From positions 1 through 5,981 of the forward strand of contig JAENXB010000179.1 in NCBI GenBank assembly GCA_016649785.1: a stretch of DNA of 5,981 nucleotides, in the 5' to 3' direction. The position numbers and the translations under genes were made by a program. Positions 1 to 5,816 of the stretch are shown piece after piece. The first letter of the stretch is position 1. Every line of letters begins with the position of its first letter. The notes under the pieces were generated by a model. It was given only the letters and a program-made list of their open reading frames with translations, was not told the origin of the DNA and made no database searches. The DNA comes from Flavobacteriaceae bacterium (lineage in GTDB: Bacteria; Bacteroidota; Bacteroidia; Flavobacteriales; Flavobacteriaceae).

Positions 1-57
1 ATTCAAAATACAGAACCAATAATGGATAACGGACAACTTGATATAATGTTCAATTAA
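1..57 (+). CDS. C-terminal end of an unidentified protein (partial)
   Basis: An open frame enters from the left edge and runs 18 codons to TAA at 55-57, reading IQNTEPIMDNGQLDIMFN. The composition looks like ordinary protein and there is no competing frame of better quality, but the piece is too short to assign a family. It is convergent with the truncated HAD gene, whose stop lies only 15 bases further on. A chance open frame of 18 codons is possible, so confidence is modest. Confidence 0.35.
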   Translation: MQNTEPIMDNGQLDIMFN

Positions 58-72
58 AAAAACGGGGGATGG

Positions 73-312
73 CTAATTATATTCATAGTACTTAGTTCCG
101 GAAGTAGGCAAAAGAGATAAATTCTTCAAAGATTTGTCATGGGGAAGTTTCGACAGCAATTGTTTTTCGAATTGTGGCCAATCACCTCCGGAAATTATAG
201 CCACCTTCGAGACACTTAGAAGTGTGCTAAGCAGTGTGGATATCTCCTCACTAATAGTCGATTTACTTGGGGCAAGTGTGCCATCAAGGTCAAAAACAAT
301 TAATTTTTTCAT
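73..312 (-). pseudogene. HAD-superfamily phosphatase, N-terminal fragment (probably HAD-IIB type)
   Basis: The 79-residue product starts MKKLIVFDLDGTLAPSKS, which is HAD motif I with nucleophile Asp8 and acid/base Asp10. It continues to motif II in VAIISGGDW (Ser41). The style recalls a family of HAD-IIB sugar-phosphatase or phosphomannomutase-like hydrolases, normally around 250-280 residues. Here the frame ends with TAG right after GTKYYEYN, so motif III (Lys) and motif IV (the acidic Mg2+-binding pair) are missing along with the cap domain. No continuation is visible in another frame in the 72 bases left of the stop, so this looks like a deletion or rearrangement breakpoint rather than a simple frameshift. 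The ATG at 312 lies 44 bases after the rpiB stop, so the fragment is probably still co-transcribed with tkt-rpiB. It is very unlikely to be an active phosphatase. A genuine short protein is the alternative. Confidence 0.75.
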
Positions 313-356
313 TTAAATATTGACATTTAAAAAAATTCTGCATTTTGTGAGGTTAA

Positions 357-800
357 CTATTTTTCGAGTTTCGACACTTTTTGCAAGCGTCGGCGATGCC
401 TTTCCTCACCTGTAAATTTTGCATTTAAAAATGCGGGCACAAGTTCTTTGGCGCTGGCAGAACCGGTAATCCATCCTCCAAGGCAAATCATGTTCATGTT
501 GTCATCTTCAACACCCTGGTGCGCCGAAAAATGTTCGGTAATTAATGCCGCCCTTACCCCGGCCACTTTATTGGCAGCTATGGATGCGCCAATTCCGCTA
601 CCGCAAATGGCAATTCCCCGCGAAACGGTATTTGTAGCAATTGCCTGGGCAAGCGGAATTACATAGTCTGGATAATCATCCTGCTCATCCAGTTTATAGG
701 CACCAAAATCCACAACTTCAAAATCCATTTTGAGCAGTAATTCCCGAATAATTTCCTTTAGTGCATATCCACCGTGATCTGAACAGATACCTATTTTCAT
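357..800 (-). CDS. rpiB: Ribose-5-phosphate isomerase B (RpiB/LacA/LacB family)
   Basis: A complete 147-residue cytoplasmic sugar-phosphate isomerase, predicted to interconvert ribulose 5-phosphate and ribose 5-phosphate in the non-oxidative pentose phosphate pathway. The length matches the family (about 145-150 residues). The N-terminus has the SDHGGYALK motif (Asp8, His9, Gly10-Gly11), and the active-site loop CGSGIGASIAANK carries Cys66, the general base in E. coli RpiB, with Ser68 in place of Thr68. Arg83 and Asn103 are conserved. The position of E. coli His99, proposed to help open the sugar ring, is Asp99 here, within VEDDNMN. This variant seems to be a recurrent subtype, so the exact sugar phosphate is less certain than the fold. 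The gene follows tkt by 106 bases on the same strand, which supports the pathway call. The ATG at 800 has no strong Shine-Dalgarno sequence, only a weak AGG nearby, as is usual in Bacteroidota. Confidence 0.9.
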   Translation of the reverse strand: MKIGICSDHGGYALKEIIRELLLKMDFEVVDFGAYKLDEQDDYPDYVIPLAQAIATNTVSRGIAICGSGIGASIAANKVAGVRAALITEHFSAHQGVEDDNMNMICLGGWITGSASAKELVPAFLNAKFTGEERHRRRLQKVSKLEK

Positions 801-863
801 TTTGACCTGGTATTGATTAAAAGCATCGGGGTTTGATCGACTTTATTTCATTTTTTTGCTCAA

Positions 864-893
864 ATGAAGAATGGGTTCTTTACCCGGCTTCAT
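864..893. other. Imperfect hairpin between tkt and rpiB
   Basis: ATGAAG at 864-869 pairs with CTTCAT at 888-893, and GGGT at 873-876 pairs with ACCC at 882-885, with unpaired bases between the two stems. It lies just after the tkt stop codon. On the minus strand it is not followed by a T-tract, so it does not look like a terminator for tkt. It could act as an mRNA 3' stabiliser or processing site between the two genes, or mean nothing. Confidence 0.3.
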
Positions 894-906
894 CTTTTTA
901 TTACTG

Positions 907-2904
907 CTAAAGCAGGGCCTTTGCCCTTTTTACCACATTCTCTACCGAAAAACCATATTCCTTCATCACTTCTTCTCCCGGGGCCGATTCTCCAAATCTA
1001 GCTATGCCAATAATATCACCTTCATCTGTTATGTATTTATGCCAGCCCATAGGTGACCCGGCTTCTACCGCCAGGCGTTTTCTCAGGGCTTTTGGGAAAA
1101 TTTTTTCTTTATAAGAATCTTCCTGTTTTTCAAACAATTCCCAGGATGGCATACTCACTACACGTGCTGCAATATTTTGCTCCTTCAGTTTCAGCTGGGC
1201 GGCCAATACTAATTGAACTTCTGAACCCGTAGCTATCAAAATAATTTGCGGGCTTTTTTCTGCTTCGGAAAGTATATAAGCTCCTTTTTCCAGTTCAGAG
1301 GCCTTGGTATATTTTTCCTGATCAATTACAGGAATTCCCTGACGGGTCAATATCAATGCAACCGGTCCGCCGGAATGTTCAAGCGCGACGCGCCAGGCTT
1401 GTGCCGTTTCATTTGCATCTGCCGGGCGAATCACGGTCAGGTTGGGAATAGACCTCAAGCCAATTAATTGTTCCACCGGTTGGTGGGTGGTTCCGTCTTC
1501 CCCCACAGCTATGCTGTCATGGGTGTAAATAAATATGGGATGGATTTTCATAATGGCTGCCAGCCGGATAGATGGCCGCATATAATCTGAAAATATTAAG
1601 AATGTTGCGCCAAAGGGAATGAAATTGTGACTTAGCGCTATTCCGTTCAAGATCGCGCCCATGGCATGTTCCCTAATCCCAAAGTGAAAATTACGGCCGT
1701 CGCGATCGGTAGCAGAAAAGGCTTTGTATTTTTCCAGGGTAGTATCCGTGGAAGGTGCCAGATCTGCTGAACCACCAATCAGGGTTGGAAAATAATCTGC
1801 AATCGCATTGAGGATTTTTCCGGAAGCCTTCCGGGTAGCCATTTTTTCCCCGGCTTTAAAAACCGGCAATTTATCTTTCCATCCTTTGACAAACTTACCA
1901 CCGCTTAATAATTCTTTGGCCAGCGCTGCATATTTTTGTTTGTAATTCCCGAACAATTCATCCCAATCCTGTTCTTTTTTTATTCCCCTCTTACCTGCTT
2001 CACGATAATAATTTAAAACATTATCGGGTACCTCAAAATATTTATCCGGATCAAAGCCAAAATGTCGCTTCACTAATTTCACTTCATCTTCACCCAAAGG
2101 CGAACCATGCGCACTGGCAGTATCTACTTTGTTAGGGCTGCCATATCCAATATGCGTACGCACTTTGATCAGGGAAGGACGTGAGGTTTCATTTTGGGCG
2201 TTTTTCACAGCGGCAGATAAAGCCTCGAGATCATTGCCGTCTTCAACCTCCTGCACCTGCCAGCCATAAGCTTCAAAGCGTTTTGAAACGTCTTCAGTAA
2301 AAGCGAGATCGGTATTTCCTTCAATGGTAATATGGTTATCATCATATAAATAGATCACGTTGCCCAACTCGAGATGCCCGGCCAAAGAAGCGGCTTCAGA
2401 ACTTATTCCTTCCATCAGGTCCCCATCGCTGCAGATGGCATATATTTTATAGTTAAATAGATCGAAGCCGGGCTTATTGTAGCGGGCGGCCATATATTTT
2501 TGCGCGATGGCAAATCCCACCCCATTGGCAAAACCCTGCCCTAATGGCCCGGTAGTTACTTCAATTCCAGGCAATAATCCATATTCCGGATGTCCCGCGG
2601 TTTTACTGTGCAATTGCCTGAAATTTTTAAGATCATCCAAAGTGACCTTATAACCGGTTAAATACAAAAAACTGTACTGTAACATGCAGGCATGACCTGC
2701 AGATAAAATAAACCGGTCCCGGTTTGCCCATTCAGGATCCTGCGGGTTATAGTTCATGCTTTCATACCACAAAAGGTGACCTATTGGAGCCAGTGCCATT
2801 GGGGTTCCCGGATGCCCGGAATTTGCTTTTTGAACGGCATCAGCGGCCAATACGCGCACTGTGTCAATTCCTAATTTCTGGATTTTTTTTGTTTCTGGTT
2901 CCAT
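907..2904 (-). CDS. tkt: Transketolase
   Basis: A complete 665-residue thiamine-diphosphate enzyme that moves two-carbon ketol units between sugar phosphates in the cytoplasm, linking the pentose phosphate pathway to glycolysis. Length and domain order fit bacterial transketolase: N-terminal ThDP/Mg domain (about 1-320), pyrimidine-binding domain (about 350-525) and C-terminal domain (about 545-665). Visible motifs are GHPGTPMALAP (His31), SAGHACMLQY (His71), GPLGQGFANGVG (119-130), and the cofactor motif SDGDLMEG with Mg2+ ligand Asp160 and Asn190. Others are SAHGSPLG (His266), the catalytic glutamate Glu412 in GIREHAMG, and GEDGTTHQPVEQ (His474). The ThDP motif reads SDGD where E. coli has GDGC, but the key Asp is kept. 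The ATG at 2904 puts the N-terminus where family members begin. Its leader is A/T-rich with no Shine-Dalgarno sequence. rpiB follows on the same strand. No convincing Bacteroidota promoter was found by eye in the 300 bases upstream. Confidence 0.97.
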   Translation of the reverse strand: MEPETKKIQKLGIDTVRVLAADAVQKANSGHPGTPMALAPIGHLLWYESMNYNPQDPEWANRDRFILSAGHACMLQYSFLYLTGYKVTLDDLKNFRQLHSKTAGHPEYGLLPGIEVTTGPLGQGFANGVGFAIAQKYMAARYNKPGFDLFNYKIYAICSDGDLMEGISSEAASLAGHLELGNVIYLYDDNHITIEGNTDLAFTEDVSKRFEAYGWQVQEVEDGNDLEALSAAVKNAQNETSRPSLIKVRTHIGYGSPNKVDTASAHGSPLGEDEVKLVKRHFGFDPDKYFEVPDNVLNYYREAGKRGIKKEQDWDELFGNYKQKYAALAKELLSGGKFVKGWKDKLPVFKAGEKMATRKASGKILNAIADYFPTLIGGSADLAPSTDTTLEKYKAFSATDRDGRNFHFGIREHAMGAILNGIALSHNFIPFGATFLIFSDYMRPSIRLAAIMKIHPIFIYTHDSIAVGEDGTTHQPVEQLIGLRSIPNLTVIRPADANETAQAWRVALEHSGGPVALILTRQGIPVIDQEKYTKASELEKGAYILSEAEKSPQIILIATGSEVQLVLAAQLKLKEQNIAARVVSMPSWELFEKQEDSYKEKIFPKALRKRLAVEAGSPMGWHKYITDEGDIIGIARFGESAPGEEVMKEYGFSVENVVKRAKALL

Positions 2905-3344
2905 TATTATTTAATTAAAAGTCCAATTATTTGAGAGGTTTAATGATCCAATTAAACCCTGAATGTTTCAGTTTATAATCTTCTTTCCGGATTTAAATGT
3001 TTGTTTGGGGGTTATTTTTTTGAAAGATCAAAACCCGTTGTCAGGATCAGATAAATAGAGATGAGGTGTTTTAGACTGTTTTTATGAGAACCAAAACAAC
3101 CCCTACTGAGCAATAGCATTGCCCCGGGACTTATTGTTTCGGTTTCACGTTCCTGATCAAATCCAGCATTAAATTACTAAATGTTAACATATTAAATTGT
3201 TAATGGAAGTTTAAATAATCCTTAATATTTTAAAGTCCAGGCAATACTCCCGGGGTTTTTAACCGGGTTAAATGAAGAATTTTTATAAAAATTGAAGAGC
3301 TAAGAAGGTAAAAAAAGAAGTTTGATGTACGATAGAATGAACAC
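2905..3344. other. Gene-free region upstream of tkt
   Basis: No protein-like frame is supported here on either strand. It must hold the tkt promoter unless tkt is transcribed from further right, but no clear TTG/TAnnTTTG pair facing left was found. Small structures seen are CCCGG at 3249-3253 pairing with CCGGG at 3263-3267, and a perfect 16-base palindrome at 3278-3293 (AATTTTTA then TAAAAATT). Neither could be tied to a function. Confidence 0.5.
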
Positions 3345-3378
3345 AACTTTTCCAAAGTTTTTGAACTTTGGAAAAGTT
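3345..3378. repeat. Perfect 15-bp inverted repeat (hairpin)
   Basis: The left arm AACTTTTCCAAAGTT at 3345-3359 is the exact reverse complement of the right arm AACTTTGGAAAAGTT at 3364-3378, separated by the 4-base loop TTTG. It has no adjacent T-tract on either strand and lies about 20 bases from the terminator-like hairpin at 3398-3427. It could be a REP-like or miniature repeat, or a second hairpin in a tandem terminator for minus-strand transcripts. Confidence 0.7.
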
Positions 3379-3390
3379 CGAACCACCCAA

Positions 3391-3430
3391 AAATAAAAAA
3401 AAGCTTCCCATTTCTGAGAAGCTTTTTCTT
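3391..3430 (-). terminator. Rho-independent terminator-like hairpin, potentially bidirectional
   Basis: A 10-bp stem is formed by AAAAAGCTTC (3398-3407) and GAAGCTTTTT (3418-3427), with a 10-base loop. On the minus strand the stem is followed by a long T-rich run (complement of the A-tract 3391-3400), the classic intrinsic terminator layout for transcripts coming from the M20 gene about 300 bases upstream. On the plus strand it is followed by TTTTTCTT, so it may act both ways. It would insulate the tkt upstream region from readthrough. Confidence 0.7.
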
Positions 3431-3443
3431 GTGTGGGGGGAGG

Positions 3444-3514
3444 CTTCCTTCGCTGCGTGCCTTGATCAGGACAGGATTCTCGTAAAGGAATATTTTTGGA
3501 CAGGCTAACGGTCT
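3444..3514 (+). repeat. 71-bp dispersed direct repeat, copy A
   Basis: By hand alignment this segment matches 5464-5534 over 71 ungapped bases with 10 mismatches (about 86% identity), in the same orientation. The best-kept blocks are GCTGCGTGCCTTG, TCAGGACA and TTCTCGTAAAGGAA. The core can fold back: TTCCTT at 3445-3450 pairs with AAGGAA at 3485-3490, with a smaller GC-rich stem inside. The last 12 bases overlap the GGCTAAC end of the 151-bp element. Together with copy B it brackets the M20 gene. Confidence 0.85.
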
Positions 3515-3653
3515 TGTTTAACGCAAGTTGCGCCCACCTGCCGGTAGGCAGGTGGGTTAGCAATTAACTTTACAAATACACATCGAGAAATAAATTCCGA
3601 AGGAATTTTCAGAAGAAACGAGAACAAGCAATTACTTATAACCATTGTTAGCC
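3503..3653 (-). repeat. 151-bp structured element bounded by GGCTAAC/GTTAGCC, attC-like
   Basis: The ends are perfect 7-bp inverted repeats: GGCTAAC at 3503-3509 and GTTAGCC at 3647-3653. Read on the minus strand the outer arms match further with gaps (GGT next to each end, then AAGT and TTGC blocks), giving a long imperfect stem with extrahelical bases. Inside are a perfect 10-bp hairpin, CCCACCTGCC (3533-3542) with GGCAGGTGGG (3547-3556) around loop GGTA, and a 7-bp hairpin, AAATTCC (3592-3598) with GGAATTT (3602-3608) around loop GAA. A third GTTAGC at 3556-3561 forms a 58-base inner unit with GCTAAC at 3504-3509. The layout just after the stop of a gene resembles an integron attC site. 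However, GTTAGCC misses the GTTRRRY core consensus at one position, so attC identity is not shown. Confidence 0.55.
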
Positions 3654-3699
3654 TTTCGTTATTCTTTCCAAAATACTAGACAATTATCTGTATGAAACA

Positions 3700-5202
3700 T
3701 TATAGTTTCATTTCTAAAATAGAGAGACATATTTTTATCCCTTGTCTTATGTTTCCGACTCTTATATTTTCATTTGGACTATGTTGATTGTTATCCATAT
3801 TAACCATTGGAACAATTACGGTAGGCACATTCAGTTTATCTATTAGGGGTACAATAGGAACAGTACCACCCATCATCCTTATTACAATAGGGTCATAGCC
3901 AAAGTCTTCAGTAAATCGAGCTCTGATTTTTTTTCCGAAATCAAGATCAGGACTTGTTCTAAAGGCATTCAGATCAGGGGATGTATTGAACTTTACAATT
4001 TTTGGATAGGTTCTTCTTTCTTCATCTGTAGGATCTCCATCGATAACATAATAGCCTTCCTGCTCTATGTGTTTTTTTATTTTTTGTAATTGAACTTTTC
4101 CATCCGTTTCCGGTACTAGCCGAACATCTATACTTGCCGTAGCATATTCTGGTATAACCGTTTTTAGTTTTTCTCCTGTCCATGATGTACCAATTTGTCT
4201 AATGTTTAACGAAGGATACTGTAGGGACTCTTGGTAATTTCTGCCAACTTTTTCAGAAGTATAAATACCTAATTTATTGTTGAAATCGATTGAATCGAAA
4301 GGAACAGATTTTAATAATTCATCTATTCCAGCATCTATTTCGACACCTTTGTAATAGTCCTTAATCAAAACCCTACCATTCTCATCTTTCATACTGGATA
4401 ACAGTTTGGCTAAGCTAAAGACAGGGTTTGGCACGTAGTTTCCGAAATGTCCACTATGCTGTGGTAGTTTGGATCCGAAAGTGGTAATTGTGCAAGTCGC
4501 AATCCCTCTACATCCGAATGTGAGCGTTGGTTTATTGGAATCGTGAGCTGGACCATCCATCACTATAAAAAAATTAGAAGCATACAGCTCTTTATATTTA
4601 TCTAAAGTTGATAACAGGGCATCAGATCCATATTCTTCCTCTGGGTCAAAAATTATTTTTATATTGAAGTTTGGATAACTGTTCTTGGCTTTAAGGATTT
4701 TAAAAGCAGACAAGAGCATAATAATAGGTGCTTTATCATCAGCTGCCGCTCGAGCAAATATTCGCCATTCATCATTTATTGCTCCATCCAATTTATTCCA
4801 GTCTAAAATCTGCCATTCTCCATTTGAATCTTTTTCCTTCAAAACGGGTATAAATGGATCGTTTTGATTCCAAGAATCAGGATTTATTGGCTGCCCATCA
4901 ATGTGAAAATAGAAAAGTACCGTTTTATAATTCGGGTCATAAATTTTTTCGGCTAATAGTATGGGAAGAGTGCTTGTCTTTAGTAGGGTGGTGCTAAAAT
5001 CTAATTTATTATACTGATTTGCGACCCAATTGATGTTTTTAAGCATCAATTCATTATTTTCTGGAAGGTTTGGGATGCTTACTAATTCTTTATGCAGTAA
5101 TAAGGTATTCTTAAAATTCTGATCATTTATGGTGTCTGCATTGAATTGTGCAAAAATTACAAATGGAAAGAAAACTAAGAAGTATATATAAGTGGTTCTC
5201 AT
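3700..5202 (-). CDS. Exported M20-family zinc peptidase (CNDP/ArgE/DapE-like metallohydrolase)
   Basis: A complete 500-residue protein with an N-terminal signal peptide (hydrophobic IYFLVFFPFVIFAQ, likely cut near residue 18-19, with no lipobox Cys), so probably periplasmic. The M20 metal site is intact: His100-Ile-Asp102 in FHIDGQP, bridging Asp155 in ARAAADDKAP, general base Glu189 and ligand Glu190 in DPEEEYGS, Asp216 in VMDGP, and His474 in HSPNENIR. His249 in LPQHSGHFGN matches the dimerisation-domain His that reaches the partner active site in carnosinase-type enzymes. TVIPEYATASIDVRLVP (348-364) is also typical. The catalytic domain spans about 25-230 and 395-500, with the lid/dimerisation domain between. 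Likely activity is release of amino acids from di- or oligopeptides, but the substrate cannot be read from sequence. The start ATG at 5202 places the signal peptide correctly and has an A-rich leader without Shine-Dalgarno. The gene stands alone on its strand, is flanked by repeats, and is visibly more A/T-rich than tkt. Confidence 0.93.
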   Translation of the reverse strand: MRTTYIYFLVFFPFVIFAQFNADTINDQNFKNTLLLHKELVSIPNLPENNELMLKNINWVANQYNKLDFSTTLLKTSTLPILLAEKIYDPNYKTVLFYFHIDGQPINPDSWNQNDPFIPVLKEKDSNGEWQILDWNKLDGAINDEWRIFARAAADDKAPIIMLLSAFKILKAKNSYPNFNIKIIFDPEEEYGSDALLSTLDKYKELYASNFFIVMDGPAHDSNKPTLTFGCRGIATCTITTFGSKLPQHSGHFGNYVPNPVFSLAKLLSSMKDENGRVLIKDYYKGVEIDAGIDELLKSVPFDSIDFNNKLGIYTSEKVGRNYQESLQYPSLNIRQIGTSWTGEKLKTVIPEYATASIDVRLVPETDGKVQLQKIKKHIEQEGYYVIDGDPTDEERRTYPKIVKFNTSPDLNAFRTSPDLDFGKKIRARFTEDFGYDPIVIRMMGGTVPIVPLIDKLNVPTVIVPMVNMDNNQHSPNENIRVGNIRQGIKICLSILEMKL

Positions 5203-5301
5203 GAATGATTTTGTCGTTTTTCTGTTTGATGAACTGCCATATGTAACTTTATATTATTCAAATAAAAAAATCTATTTTATTGCTTGAATTAACCTAATGA
5301 A

Positions 5302-5325
5302 GGCTAACATGTTTGTATCAGCAAT
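5302..5325 (-). repeat. Second GTTAGCC core-like site upstream of the M20 gene
   Basis: GGCTAAC at 5302-5308 repeats the end of the 151-bp element at 3503-3509 in the same orientation. Read on the minus strand, the bases before GTTAGCC run TTGC, a 12-base stretch containing ACAAAC, then GTTAGCC. At 3509-3503 the order is TTGC, a stretch containing AACAAGACC, then GTTAGCC. The similarity suggests the right half of a related element, placed about 100 bases before the M20 start codon. The matching left half is not visible, so this could be a degenerate copy or chance. Confidence 0.4.
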
Positions 5326-5385
5326 GTGGTTTATATCTTATTGCTAATAGTTCGCTTTTGGATGGCATGTCATTTTATTTACTCT

Positions 5386-5416
5386 CAAATATAGCTGATC
5401 CAAACGGAGCAGCCAA
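5386..5416 (-). promoter_or_regulatory. Candidate Bacteroidota-type promoter for the M20 gene
   Basis: Read on the minus strand, TTG at 5416-5414 is followed 20 bases later by TATATTTG at 5393-5386, a full match to the -7 consensus TAnnTTTG with near-ideal spacing. Transcription would start near 5380, giving an untranslated leader of about 180 bases before the ATG at 5202. No expression evidence is available, and motifs this short occur by chance in A/T-rich DNA. Confidence 0.35.
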
Positions 5417-5463
5417 GGGGTTTTTAAGGGTTTTGCTGTTTGTGCTCAATAAGTGTCCATAAA

Positions 5464-5534
5464 CTTCCTTTGCTGCGTGCCTTGCTCAGGACATGCTTCT
5501 CGTAAAGGAATGTATTTGGACAGAATGATGGTCT
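5464..5534 (+). repeat. 71-bp dispersed direct repeat, copy B
   Basis: This is the partner of 3444-3514 (61 of 71 bases identical). Its core folds as a hairpin with internal loop: TTCCTTT at 5465-5471 pairs exactly with AAAGGAA at 5504-5510, and inside it GCGTG pairs with CATGC (one G-T) and CCT with AGG. Where copy A carries GGCTAAC, copy B has GAATGAT, so the core-like site is degraded here. Its right end coincides with the point where transposase similarity begins. Confidence 0.85.
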
Positions 5535-5796
5535 AGGTAGTAGTGTAAAGGGCAGGCCAAGAATAAGTAAAATAGGCAACAAAAAACCAAGAAATTTATT
5601 ATTTATGTGCAGTTTTAATGTCTGTATATATAATAAAGCTTGCAAGGCATTATATGCTAGAATTGTAGCTAAAGGAAAGAGTAAAAAATTGGCATTGATA
5701 GCAGTATGCAATAAGTTATTAAAACAAGCCTTTGCGGTTGCAAAATCAGGGTTTATATATGATGAAAATCATCGAAGTGTTTTGGCAAAAATTTAA
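5530..5796 (+). pseudogene. IS110-family transposase, C-terminal remnant
   Basis: The frame reads LGSSVKGRPRISKIGNKK from 5533, then a stretch including YNKACKALYARIVAKGKSKK and LALIAVCNKLLKQAFAVAKS, and ends at TAA 5794-5796. This is the conserved C-terminal block of IS110/IS116/IS902-type transposases (Transposase_20 region), which are normally over 300 residues. Only about 88 residues remain. The DEDD catalytic domain at the N-terminus is missing, and an in-frame TAA at 5503-5505 closes the frame upstream. An ATG at 5605 is internal to the homology and is not a true start. The similarity begins where repeat copy B ends, so the rest of the transposase was deleted or displaced at that junction. 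It cannot be active. Confidence 0.82.
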
Positions 5797-5816
5797 GTGA
5801 ATTTCACTTGTTTTTT
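5795..5816 (+). terminator. Weak terminator-like hairpin after the transposase remnant
   Basis: AAGTGA at 5795-5800 pairs with TCACTT at 5804-5809 around the 3-base loop ATT, followed by G and a run of six T. The stem is short and A/T-rich and overlaps the transposase stop codon. It may be the end of the transposase transcript or simply a chance palindrome. Confidence 0.3.

Larger units (their letters stand above)
5203..5463. other. Gene-free leader region of the M20 gene
   Basis: No protein-like frame is supported here. It holds GGCTAAC at 5302-5308 and a candidate minus-strand promoter (5386-5416). The rest is A/T-rich with no further recognisable structure. Confidence 0.5.

Noticed and set aside
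134..316. Plus-strand frame opposite the HAD fragment
   Set aside because: It lies wholly antisense to a frame carrying HAD motifs I and II.
448..666. Plus-strand frame opposite rpiB
   Set aside because: It is antisense to a complete RpiB with intact active-site motifs.
871..2918. Several plus-strand frames opposite tkt (871-1056, 1246-1467, 2724-2918)
   Set aside because: They are shadows of a full-length, motif-complete transketolase and have cysteine-rich, unnatural composition.
3300..3563. An 87-codon minus-strand open frame
   Set aside because: It runs through the 15-bp hairpin, the terminator, repeat copy A and the GC-rich palindrome. The peptide is low-complexity and explained by these repeats.
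3503..3653. A confirmed canonical attC site
   Set aside because: The cores GTTAGCC and GGCTAAC each miss the GTTRRRY/RYYYAAC consensus at one position and no integrase is visible, so it is reported only as attC-like.
4685..4867. Plus-strand frame opposite the M20 gene
   Set aside because: It is antisense to the conserved metal-binding region of the peptidase.
3444..5534. The repeats as a CRISPR array
   Set aside because: There are only two copies, 2 kb apart, with a gene between them and no regular spacers or cas genes.
5424..5711. A 95-codon minus-strand open frame with a hydrophobic start
   Set aside because: It is antisense to the IS110 transposase remnant and continues through repeat copy B. 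The plus-strand reading has clear family similarity.
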